Shown in pieces: positions 33,201 to 42,372 of a DNA stretch of 64,000 nucleotides (positions are counted from its first letter, which is position 1; every line of letters starts with the position of its first letter). The notes beneath the pieces were generated by a model. The model worked only from the letters and a program-made list of their open reading frames with translations. It was not told the origin of the DNA and ran no database searches. The stretch is from Anthracocystis setariae (lineage: Eukaryota > Basidiomycota > Ustilaginomycetes > Ustilaginales > Ustilaginaceae). The position numbers were made by a program, and so were the translations under genes. The DNA lies in contig CAKMXJ010000037.1 of NCBI GenBank assembly GCA_928724745.1, forward strand, positions 744,001-808,000, given 5' to 3'.

Positions 33201-33474
33201 CCTGCCCATCATCCTGTACGACGTTGTTCTCTGCAAGTACGGCCGGAGAAGCACAGACATCGTCGGTAGTGTCCATGAGCTGCGAGTCGGAATGGTATTG
33301 CATTGAACTGTGAGCAGGAGGTACAAGGGCGAATCCAGTGTGCTGCGGCCGGGCGAGTATGCGTGGACGCTCGTGATTGTGGTAGCGCCACCGCCGATAG
33401 GGTATCATGCTAAACCCTCTCTCGTTCGACGAGCATTCCGCACATCGACACAGTCGGAGCTTGTCGGGCGGCAT
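30240..33474 (-). CDS. Tnp2/Plavaka-type (CACTA/EnSpm lineage) transposase
   Basis: Model complement(join(30240..31042, 31144..31986, 32097..33474)), 3024 nt, 1007 aa, with no internal stop or frameshift. Fungal Plavaka elements are DNA transposons whose DDE transposase is related to plant Tnp2. Seen: an N-terminal Cys/His zinc motif (LCRCAECSSN ... YHNHERP); a zinc ribbon CPACAKLYLW...CSHCG; the family core around VDWFGAFKGRYSGYHTSGAV and the block IHLVGILPGPQEAKLAQL; CPYCLFDMADLGNPDAMP; PPDYMHAIHLGMCNRF; and the late block SCYAFESYNGVLGRM. Splicing yields PEG-RTFRVKLGM at junction 1 and YGT-PRNFSCYAFE at junction 2, both matching the family's run of sequence. An upstream extension to 33558 is open; the start at 33474 is preferred because the zinc motif follows directly. 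Confidence 0.8.
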
Positions 33475-33633
33475 AGCTGATGTTGGTAAAGACTTTATGG
33501 TTGAAGATGATGGTAATAGCAAGCTAGGATTACGATGACAAGCTAAGATACAAGACACAGCTGAACAGGAGGTGTGACGATCGTGATTTCGCTAAGTCTC
33601 AATGAACAGCGTCGGCCAGCATGACGCTGCTTG

Positions 33634-33883
33634 ACGACCCGCTTCAGGCTTTGCGAGAGTTTTTGGCCGGCGTCGTCGACGTTCCAATCCAATACCATGA
33701 TCTGCGTCCTTATGATCTGTGCTGCTTGGACGCAGATCATGCTCATGAACGGCGTCCTCGACGCCGGCCTCGTGGGTCCGCCATGATCTAACGCCTAACG
33801 ACGTCGTTTATGACGCCATCGTGTTAGACCGGCGTCACACGACCCCGACATGACCCGCTTATCGTGCGTATAAAGCGGGTCGT
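33634..33883. repeat. nested fold-back sequence, 250 bp
   Basis: Outer inverted pair ACGACCCGCTT (33634-33644) and AAGCGGGTCGT (33873-33883), 11 bp, perfect. Middle pair 33665-33681 with 33753-33769, 17 bp with two mismatches. Inner pair CATGATCTGCGTCC (33696-33709) with GGACGCAGATCATG (33728-33741), 14 bp, perfect. An extra GACCCGCTT copy at 33852-33860 pairs with the right end to form a small hairpin. It lies between the transposase start and RRP4, and looks like a MITE or a transposon subterminal region. Confidence 0.85.
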
Positions 33884-34196
33884 AGGCGCAGATCGATACA
33901 AATTTCGAGCCGCTAGTGAGAGCGCCCGGCCCGCGTTGCATCAGGATGGTGCGAGGCGGGTGTACTGGCAGGAGGTGTTACAAGGGAAGACAAATCTGAA
34001 ATGGGCGATCAAATCGGGAGATAGTGTAGATCGGCACGATGCGAGTGGAGGCGAGGTTGGAAATTTTAAAAATGGAAAGCTTTCTGAGAAATGCACTTTG
34101 TCTTTTGATAGCCATCATCCTCGTTCCCTCGTTGCCTCGATCCCTATCTTGACACATAACCTTACAGCACATCTCTCTGCCTGACATCGACTCGGA

Positions 34197-35382
34197 ATGG
34201 CAGCTACAGCATCTTTGAGCTCTGATGAGCTCCCGCCATTCGTCATTCGAGCCAGTAGCTCCCGTCCATCTACATCAAACACACAGCGACGACTCAAAGG
34301 CACCAACACACCATCTCGCCTCATTCACTACTCGGGAGAGGTGCACCCTGCCTCGTCTTCCTCTCGACTTTCACGCTATACAGCTACGTTCACCAAAGAT
34401 GACATGGATGTTGACAACGGCGACATGGAAGCGAGTTCTGAAGATGAAGAGGTCAAGATTGCTGTGGCAGGCACAGCCATCGCCTCGTCCCACGTTTTCA
34501 TGAAAGGTCACGGTACCTTCCTCTCCAGCAACTCGGACGAGATTCTTTCGTCCATGTGTGGGACAGTAGAGCGAGTCAATAAACTCATATCTGTCCGACC
34601 GGCGCGCTCTCGCTATGCGGCCGAAGTGGGTGACCTCGTCATTGGCCGCGTAACCGAGGTGGGTCCCAAACGATGGAAGGTCGATATCAACTCGAAAACC
34701 GATTCGGCGCTTCAGCTCTCATCCATCAACTTGCCAGGCGGAATCCAAAGACGCAAAGTGGAGAGCGACGAGCTGCAAATGCGAAACTTTTTTTCAGGAG
34801 AACGACTTGTTGGTAGCTGAAGTACAGATGATGTTTCAGGACAACTCTTCATCGCTGCATACCAGATCGTTGAGGTACGGAAAGCTCAAGAACGGCGTGC
34901 TCGTCGTCGTGAGTCCCAACTTGATTCAAAGGCTCAAGAGTCACTTCGTACATCTCAAGGACGATGCCATCTCGCTCGATGTCGACTTGATCATCGGATT
35001 GAACGGTTACATTTGGATCGCTAAGCATCTCCCTTACAATCATCCGAGCAACTTGGCAGGTGGGCCAGCCACGAATTCCGAGCAGCAGAGCGGTCTGGCC
35101 GGCTCAGGTGTAGGCATGGACATCGATGCCACCTACTCCGACCACAACGATCCCGACTTGTCCGTCGAGCTGCGACACCAGATTCAGCGAGTCGCCAAAT
35201 GCATCCACATCCTCGACGCTTACCATCACCCGATCTCGGACATTACCATCCACGCATTGCTCTCCATCACAGTAGCCTACGTCGGCCCCATCCTTCGACA
35301 GCACCAACAGCAGGATTGGCATAAGGATCCCAACCTCACCAACCTCATCATGGAGCAGCTGCGTTCGGGGGGGCCAGTGTAG
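34197..35382 (+). CDS. RRP4: exosome complex cap subunit Rrp4, with a +1 frameshift in this sequence
   Basis: Rrp4 is an S1/KH cap subunit of the nuclear and cytoplasmic RNA exosome. From the ATG at 34197 the frame reads a variable N-terminus, an S1 domain (GDLVIGRVTEVGPKRWKVDI, about residues 144-163 onward) and SDELQMRNFF, then hits a premature stop at 34818. The conserved continuation ENDLLVAEVQMMFQDNSSSL, LHTRSLRYGKLKNG, the KH-type core (LNGYIWIAKHLPYN) and the C-terminus are in the next frame to the stop at 35380-35382. Removing one T from the T7 run at 34788-34794 restores MRNFFQENDLL and a 394-aa protein. A TTTTTTTCAG acceptor is present, but no donor preserves the conserved SDELQMR block. 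The gene is essential in other fungi, so an assembly error is the likeliest cause. Confidence 0.9.
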
Positions 35383-35587
35383 ACGAATGAAAACGCCTCC
35401 CTCTCACGCGATAATGGTGCAACGTAAGGTACGATCTTGATGCCCATGTCTTATAACAACGCTCCCATGCGATTCCATGATTTGTCTTTGCACTTCCTTC
35501 TATACAATACTGTGTGACGGAAGGATGGATTCCGAAGTGAACGAGGAAGGGTAGGATTTTTTCCTTGTTGGAAACGAATGCTGTAAG

Positions 35588-38500
35588 CTAAGGATCGACG
35601 CCAGCAGAGGCGCACAGCTGCTTGTACTCAGCCGAGTGCTTGCAGAGAGATTTAAAGTACGCCTTGGCGTCGGTGTCTGGTTTGGACAGCAGCTCTTTGG
35701 GACTGCCGCATTCAACGAGCTTGCCGTCTTGCAAGACGACCACCCGGTCGTAGTCGATCACGCTCTTGAGTCGATGCGCGATGCAGATGACGATCGAGTC
35801 CTTGAGCGCTGTGCGGATGACACGCTGTACCATCGCATCCGTCTCCATATCGGTCGATGACGTGGCTTCGTCTAGGATCAAAATTCGGCTCGAGCGGAGG
35901 AGCGACCTAGCAAGCGATACCAATTGAGCTTGACCGGCAGAGAAGTTCGCCCCGGCAGATGAGACAGGCGTGTCCAGTCGCAACCTGAGGTTGGGTCGGT
36001 GCGTGTCCACATCAGCACTTTCGTTGGCGTCGGAGACGTTTACAAGATGCTCGTCATTCCCACGATCGCTCGCCGAGGTAGTCGGGTCCGTGAGCCCGAC
36101 CTTAGCAAGCGCACTCAGCACCTCGGCGTCATCATGCTCGTGGAAGGGATCCAGATTGTCCCTGACTGTGCCAGAAAACAACACCGGGTCCTGCATGACT
36201 ATACTCAACCGACTGCGCAGTTGCTGCAGCGGGATCGTCTTGATGTCAATATCATCGATCAGGATTCGACCACCACTTAGCTCCACAGCACGGAAGAGGC
36301 TCGAGGCGAGACTGCTCTTCCCACTGCCAGTCCTACCGATGATACCGACTTTCTCGCCTGGCTTGACATCAAAGCTGACACCTTTCAAAATTGTCGGCAG
36401 GTCTTCCGCATACTTGAGGCTGACATTGTCAAAGACGATTCGACCGCGTGCAGAGGGCCACGCTGCCGGTACCAGCTCGTTGGAGTACCGAGCCGCGACG
36501 GCATCACTTTCCTCGCGAGGCATCCGCTGGTACTCTGCGACACGCTCGAGCGAGTTGAAGCTATTCGAGAGGTTCTTGAAGTCATTGACTAGGTAGAGAG
36601 CGAGCTGACAAAGCAGCTGCGCGGACGAAATCGCCAGACCAGCCGACCCTGGTGATACCGTGCCCGTGAGAGCAAGCAGAGTGACGACAAACACCGATAC
36701 ACCACCGAGGACCTGTGATCTGAAGCTCAACCAAACGTCCAAGGTACAGAATGCCCACCACAGTGCCTGATAGAGGTCGACGGCATCCAGCATCGATTCT
36801 AGAAACCTTGGTTCGGCGCCATAGGCACGGATGGTAGCGATGCCAGAGAGCGCTTGCTGAAAGTGTCCGTAGATGGGAGAGGTCGAAGTTGCTTCGAGCC
36901 TCTGCATATCTCGAGCTGAGGCGAGGAAGCCGCCTACCAACCATGGTCCGAGCACAATGAGTGTGGCCGACGGGATGAGGAAGGATGGTACGATGATGAC
37001 ACAGATGAGGAAGTACGCGGAGATGGAGAATGCGTTGTTGCTGATATTCATGATCGACTGCGGGAGAATATTGTCAATGCAGTCCATGTCGGTGCCGAAG
37101 CGATTCATGATCCGACCGGCAGGAGTGATATCGAACCAGCGCAAGGGTGCACGAATGACGTTGGCCAGAAGCGTCGAAAAAAGGTTCTGAGAAGCTCGAA
37201 TGGACGCAACATAGAAGCAGACGGCTCGTGAGCTGTTGAATCCAATCACGGCGAAGCCGCTAAGTCCATAGATGGCCAAGTAGAAGCCAGGTTGACTGCC
37301 AGCTGGAGGAAGATCGAAGGGCAAGCGTGAGGGTAGAGCGGTCAAGATCGAGAGCGCAGATTGAATTCCATAGCCCTGGTAGGCTTCGCCCCAAACCTTG
37401 AGCCAGTATTGGCCGAATGACTCTGACAGTCGTAGCAGCAGCAGAAACAGCACCAGTAGGGCCCACACGCGCAACGACGACGCTTGCAGATAGGTGCGGT
37501 AAAAGACCCAGCTTACAGCTCCCTCTCGACGCTTTTCTTCCTCATGCAGCAGACGAGGCGTCCGCGCACCTGAGGTCAATCCAGTCGGTAGTTCGGTCTT
37601 GGAAGTTTCAGTGCTACTTTGCCCGGATGCTTCGACACCTCCCTGTACGTTGGCGGGAGCTGGGAGAGTGGAATTGGAAGGGACCACCTTTTCACGGTCC
37701 TCCGAAGACCTGTGTCTTGGATGATCGGAGAGAGCCAACAAGCCTCGTGCCTGGAGCTCAGACGGAGATCCCTGGTGAATGATCCGTCCGAGTCTCATAC
37801 TGACCACCAAAGCTGCGCTGTCGAGGAGCAGATTCGCATGATGGGTGACTAGGATGATTCTGCGATTCCTCGAAATGGGACCAAGCAGTGCATGTTTGAC
37901 GATGTGATTCTGCACCCGCGTATCCACGGCGGAAAGGATGTCATCCAGAAGAACCGTGTCCGATCGCGCGTATAGAGCACGTGCGAGCGAGATTCGAGCC
38001 TTTTGGCCTCCAGACACAGTGTGCGAGCCGATACGGGTCTGATCGCCATCGTCCATGGTTTCGAGATCGTCTTGAAGTGCGCAAGCAGCGATGCACATGT
38101 CGTAGCGGGACTGATCCAAGGCTGTGCCGAAAAGAATGTTCTCTCTCACGGATTTGCCAGCCTCGAGCCAGGGCAACTGACTGGCAAAACTGAATCGACT
38201 GTGGCCATCCTGATCGAACTTGTTGCGAGTGATGACGCCGTCGTTGGATTGAATCATCTCGCCGAGTATGGCAGCCAGCAAGCTGCTCTTTCCGCACCCA
38301 GTGGGTCCGATGATTAAGCTCAACTGGCCTGGAGGGAAGTCGACGTCGAGATTGCGAAGTGCAAAGTGATCCTGTTCTCGCGTTCGCAGATCGTGGGTGG
38401 ACGAGTCTGGCGAGCTGAGGTCAGGCAACATGGTCGTCGTCTTTCCGTGCCAGTGGAAGCTACAGCCCTTGAACGCGAGGTCGTTGTCTGTAGCAAGGTC

Positions 38501-41065
38501 GTTATCGCTGGATGTCCTGTCGTTTGTCGTCTCATCGTCTTCGTCCTTGTACGTAGCCGGTTTTGACTGAGTTGCGTACTTTCCAGAAAGTTGGCTTACG
38601 GCCTCATCTACCTCTTGCTCGTTCAGGAAGGATTCGAGACGCTGTACACTGACCATGGCAATGAGACCGCCCATCAAGAAGCCCGGGATGGCGTTCAGGG
38701 GAGGGCGGATCATGGTAAAGAGTGCAATGGCCGTAAAAGCGGTAGAGACCGTGAGCTCTTGCTTTGCAACTTGCACGTAGAAGAAGAAGCTGACCAGCGT
38801 TACGAGGACGGGGATGACGGTCCAAAGGAGTTCGAATAGGAAGGTCATGACGCGGGACCAGATGAGTTTGCGGATCTCGTTGCGTCTTGCAGCGCCGATA
38901 CGCTCTTCCCATTGTGGTTCGAAGCCTTGGATCTTGACAAAGCGCATTGCATCGATGAGCTCCGTCATGAGGCTCATGCGAACGTCGCGAGCCGAGCTGT
39001 ATTCGCGCTGTTTCTTGACGGCAATTTCACCCCAATAGAAATTGACAGGGATGGCTGCGACGAGAATGGCGAAGCCAGCCAACGCACTCCAGCCCATAAG
39101 CTTGTAGAGGAAGATGACGGCGATGGTAACCTCTAGCGGGGCACCGTATAGCTGATGAAGATCGCATCCCATGCGAAGAAGGATGTTGATATCTGAGGCC
39201 ATCATGTTGACAATTTTGCCTACGTCTGCGCCTTGCTCGTGTTGCTGCTCCTTGTGGCTTTCGGCTTTTCTCGTCTTACGTTGAGCTGATTTCTTCTTGA
39301 CTCCAACGATCTTGAGTGATTCAAGCCAAGAACGTCCGGGACGCACTTTGGAACTGTCGGGCGCAGCCTGGGACGGATCTGTGTGAAGGAGAGGCTGGGT
39401 TTCAACCTCATCGAAGGCATTCTGAGGCGCAGCTGAATGTGATGGAACACGGGTAGGGGACGTGGATCCACCGGTTATGGGCTCTGCGTTCTCGTCATTC
39501 TGTTCGACGTTGGAGTTCGGCGATTTGGTCTGGCCGCTCAGGTCTCGTCTCTTGAGAGCCTTCTCAAACAGGGATACAACGAGGGTAGACCTGATGCGCA
39601 TACCTACTTGGCGGGCGTGGTGGAAGTTCTGAAGCTCGGCGAGGAATCGAACGACAGTGAGTGCCAAGCCGATGCAGGCATATGCAAACGCCTTCTGGCG
39701 CGGTGTCCAATGTTCATCCTCGGAGAGGTTGTTTGATGAGGCGTTGGGCATCGACCCCTGCTCTTGCTGAGTAGCAGCGAGCTGGATCTGATCCAGGATG
39801 CTCTTGAGAATGTAGGTACCGAGATACATGAAGCTGACGCTGACGAGCTTGAAGAAGGCGTCGAGCGCAATGTCGTTGGCGTTGGCGCGAAGGAGGCGCG
39901 ACAGGAGGCTAGGTTTGCCGGCATGTTTTCTAGAAGCATAGTCCAAGGCTTTGAATTTGCGAAAGAGAAGACGGGTATCATTGATGGTGCGTAGACGCCA
40001 CACATCGGTTGGGTTGAGGGTGCGTTTGAGAGCAAGTTTCTGAATCGGAGCCATCCAAGAATAGGAGAGAGATTCGAAGAGGTTACAGTAGTCTTCTGGG
40101 CTGGTGGGACAGAGACGGTAGGTCGCTGCCAGATCTTGATCGGCCGATGGATTGTACTTGGGTGCGTCCGATTCCTCTCGTAGCCGCTCATGAACATCGA
40201 CGACAGCCTCATACCCGCCGGGAGTGACTGGCATTTGGAGGCAGAGGGAGAAAACGTAGACGCAAAGGGCTGCGTTGGCCGCGCTTAAAAGAAAGCCGAA
40301 CATGGTTGATGCACTCTGTCGAGCTGCTATGACGTGGAAGAGGGGCACGAACAGGAACAGGTTGACAAGAGCAGAGACGGTGAGGGCAAGTAGCAGGACT
40401 ACGAGCGCAAAGGACGGTGTTCGCGGAGGCCGTAGGAAAAAGTGAAGGAAGAGTGCCAGCCAGCCGCTGACTTGCGATATGGATGCGATGACTTGGATGT
40501 TCTGTGATTGCGTTAGTGACCAGCCCGAAGTCAGTGTCCAGGCAATGGTCAGAAGCAGAGTAAGGAAGAGCAGCTTGAGATTTCGTCTCCGTTGTTTGTG
40601 GAAGCCTTGATGACCGAATGGAGATGTGACGGCATCAGCATCGGATGAAGATGGACCAGCATGATGCTGAGACGCGCGTAGCATCTCATCCCTGTATTGA
40701 CGCACATCTTGTTCTGTGACAAAGGGTGACAAGTAGCCGAACAAGGACGTGGGAGACTGGCTCCGGCTGGCCTTGTTGCTGAATGATGAGCGTCGACGCT
40801 CAAGGATTTGCAACAGTCTTATTGTGAGTAAGAGCAGGATGGCAAGCAGAGGAGCGACTCGCGCTAAGATCACTGGCCAAGATGGGCTTGCACGGTGGGA
40901 GATGGTAGCGGCCAAATCAGAAGCGTCAACTCTATCACTCGAGGCTGTGCGAGGTGATAAGGACTCCAAGCATGGCCGAGTGATCCAAACATAATGGTGG
41001 AGCAGTCGAGTATCTGCTGGATCGGATCTCGAGAAGAGCCAAGCAGAGGGTGATAGCGCTGACAT
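35588..41065 (-). CDS. ABCC-subfamily (MRP-type) ABC transporter
   Basis: Single exon, 1825 aa from the ATG at 41065. Open sequence upstream to 41113 lacks an ATG. The topology is TMD0 plus two TMD-NBD halves, as in vacuolar multidrug-resistance proteins that export conjugates or bile-acid-like compounds using ATP. Seen: several N-terminal membrane segments; NBD1 Walker A GPTGCGKSSLL at about 918, signature VSGGQKARISL at about 1015, Walker B VLLDDILSAVD at about 1035 with Asp where the catalytic Glu normally sits (usual for ABCC NBD1); NBD2 Walker A GRTGSGKSSL at about 1575, signature FSAGQAQLVSL at about 1707, Walker B ILILDEATSSTD at about 1725 with a normal Glu. The gene is divergent from the FAD oxidoreductase gene. 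Substrate and membrane (vacuole or plasma membrane) are unknown. Confidence 0.93.
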   Translation of the reverse strand: MSALSPSAWLFSRSDPADTRLLHHYVWITRPCLESLSPRTASSDRVDASDLAATISHRASPSWPVILARVAPLLAILLLLTIRLLQILERRRSSFSNKASRSQSPTSLFGYLSPFVTEQDVRQYRDEMLRASQHHAGPSSSDADAVTSPFGHQGFHKQRRRNLKLLFLTLLLTIAWTLTSGWSLTQSQNIQVIASISQVSGWLALFLHFFLRPPRTPSFALVVLLLALTVSALVNLFLFVPLFHVIAARQSASTMFGFLLSAANAALCVYVFSLCLQMPVTPGGYEAVVDVHERLREESDAPKYNPSADQDLAATYRLCPTSPEDYCNLFESLSYSWMAPIQKLALKRTLNPTDVWRLRTINDTRLLFRKFKALDYASRKHAGKPSLLSRLLRANANDIALDAFFKLVSVSFMYLGTYILKSILDQIQLAATQQEQGSMPNASSNNLSEDEHWTPRQKAFAYACIGLALTVVRFLAELQNFHHARQVGMRIRSTLVVSLFEKALKRRDLSGQTKSPNSNVEQNDENAEPITGGSTSPTRVPSHSAAPQNAFDEVETQPLLHTDPSQAAPDSSKVRPGRSWLESLKIVGVKKKSAQRKTRKAESHKEQQHEQGADVGKIVNMMASDINILLRMGCDLHQLYGAPLEVTIAVIFLYKLMGWSALAGFAILVAAIPVNFYWGEIAVKKQREYSSARDVRMSLMTELIDAMRFVKIQGFEPQWEERIGAARRNEIRKLIWSRVMTFLFELLWTVIPVLVTLVSFFFYVQVAKQELTVSTAFTAIALFTMIRPPLNAIPGFLMGGLIAMVSVQRLESFLNEQEVDEAVSQLSGKYATQSKPATYKDEDDETTNDRTSSDNDLATDNDLAFKGCSFHWHGKTTTMLPDLSSPDSSTHDLRTREQDHFALRNLDVDFPPGQLSLIIGPTGCGKSSLLAAILGEMIQSNDGVITRNKFDQDGHSRFSFASQLPWLEAGKSVRENILFGTALDQSRYDMCIAACALQDDLETMDDGDQTRIGSHTVSGGQKARISLARALYARSDTVLLDDILSAVDTRVQNHIVKHALLGPISRNRRIILVTHHANLLLDSAALVVSMRLGRIIHQGSPSELQARGLLALSDHPRHRSSEDREKVVPSNSTLPAPANVQGGVEASGQSSTETSKTELPTGLTSGARTPRLLHEEEKRREGAVSWVFYRTYLQASSLRVWALLVLFLLLLRLSESFGQYWLKVWGEAYQGYGIQSALSILTALPSRLPFDLPPAGSQPGFYLAIYGLSGFAVIGFNSSRAVCFYVASIRASQNLFSTLLANVIRAPLRWFDITPAGRIMNRFGTDMDCIDNILPQSIMNISNNAFSISAYFLICVIIVPSFLIPSATLIVLGPWLVGGFLASARDMQRLEATSTSPIYGHFQQALSGIATIRAYGAEPRFLESMLDAVDLYQALWWAFCTLDVWLSFRSQVLGGVSVFVVTLLALTGTVSPGSAGLAISSAQLLCQLALYLVNDFKNLSNSFNSLERVAEYQRMPREESDAVAARYSNELVPAAWPSARGRIVFDNVSLKYAEDLPTILKGVSFDVKPGEKVGIIGRTGSGKSSLASSLFRAVELSGGRILIDDIDIKTIPLQQLRSRLSIVMQDPVLFSGTVRDNLDPFHEHDDAEVLSALAKVGLTDPTTSASDRGNDEHLVNVSDANESADVDTHRPNLRLRLDTPVSSAGANFSAGQAQLVSLARSLLRSSRILILDEATSSTDMETDAMVQRVIRTALKDSIVICIAHRLKSVIDYDRVVVLQDGKLVECGSPKELLSKPDTDAKAYFKSLCKHSAEYKQLCASAGVDP

Positions 41066-42372
41066 GTTGGATTGGGCCAGTTGTGTGCGAACCAGTCTTG
41101 TGGGGACAGTCAACTGAGAGAATCAGTTCAAGCGACCATGGTTGATGGATCGACAAGACCAGATGCGTGTGTAAAGGAGCCTCGTTGTGGCTGCGTGGGC
41201 AGACCAGCACTGATGCCTCGCCTCGCCTCGCCTCGTCGTCGAGAGATACAATGCTTAGATGGTTGGGGTGTCAGAGGATCGTGACCAACCACCAACGCAG
41301 CATGGGGGCACCGTCGGTTGGGTGGACAGGATCTGATATTCTCGTCCCGCCTCAGTAATCTTCGGACCGGCGAAATTCAGAAACGCGCGCTTTTCTCCAT
41401 CACGGAAACGCGCTGGCGAGAGCTGGCCAGTAAACCTAAATATAACCATCCATCCGAGACCCGCCTTGATCTTGAGTTTTGTTGTGTATGCTGGTATCGC
41501 ACAACATAGACGGCATCAGCAGTGAAATTGAGCGGCAGCAGCGCCTCCCAAATGGCGTATTTTGACCGGCCAACCTCCGCAGCTGACAAAGTATCCACAT
41601 TGTGGCGTGAGATTAGACAAGAGGTGATAGTAGCAGCAGCTGCAGCATCATCACGGCTCTTCCGAGCCTGTCCCCTTTGCAAGAACGCGGGGTACGTTTT
41701 CGATCAAAGACATCAACAGGCCAGTGCACTGCTTTCCCGAAATTTTCGGCTGTTCCGATTTCCAAAGTTCATCGGAACCTATACGGCCATGGAACGGCTT
41801 GTCCGAAGGAGTGCTAAAGCCAAGGACCACAGCAACAAGAATTTGGGCTTGCCATCGCTTCATCTCGTTTGAACTTGGCACTGAGCCATTCCCTATGGCG
41901 CAGTGAAAACAAGTCGCCGGCGCTGCGTCGTCCCGCCGCCTTTTTCTATTATTTTATAATATGAAGTCCAAAAAGACACTCCTTCTCTGTTCAAATCCAA
42001 ATTCCGCTTCCGGCTGCTCAGCTCTCCATTTGAGACAGAATCACCAGAGGTGTGTGGCAGCTGCGGTTGGTCCACCCGCGGCTGCAAGGAGCTCCTCCTC
42101 CCCACCAAATTTGTTTCTGCTTTGCTTTGCTCATCTCTTCCGACCCACTCAACCCCGGACCTCCTTCGTTCACCCATCCGTCCATGTGAATCCTACGAAT
42201 ACTGCTCGGACACGCCGACCAGCCCGCTTTCCTTGTTCATTGCTACCATCATCTCTCCGCATACAACGCTAGGCATGCCTCACCTTATCAACCGCATCGA
42301 ATCAGAGCTCGACTAACGAGGAGGATCGATCCTGGCTTCCCTCACCGATAGCGATCAGCAAACTGCAGCAGC
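41066..42372. other. divergent promoter region of the ABCC and FAD-oxidoreductase genes
   Basis: About 1.3 kb between two divergent start codons. It includes a (CGCCT)-like run near 41218-41236 and pyrimidine-rich sequence before the oxidoreductase start. No coding domain recognised. Confidence 0.5.

Larger units (their letters stand above)
30240..33883 (-). mobile_element. Plavaka/CACTA-like DNA transposon, boundaries provisional
   Basis: The element is defined by its intact transposase gene. The right limit is set provisionally at the end of a 250-bp fold-back sequence (33634-33883) that could be its subterminal region; the left limit is only the stop codon. I found no convincing long terminal inverted repeat or target duplication, so the true element may be larger and include the EF2 fragment and orphan ORF. 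Confidence 0.45.

Noticed and set aside
25788..33859. AGCGGGTCA / TGACCCGCT as terminal inverted repeats of an 8-kb transposon
   Set aside because: A 9-bp match with no extension or target duplication is expected by chance about a quarter of the time; kept only as a hint.
34750..34797. A short intron in RRP4 using the TTTTTTTCAG acceptor to repair the frame
   Set aside because: The only nearby donor would give a ~40-nt intron and remove the conserved VESDELQMRNFF block, so a homopolymer error is more likely.
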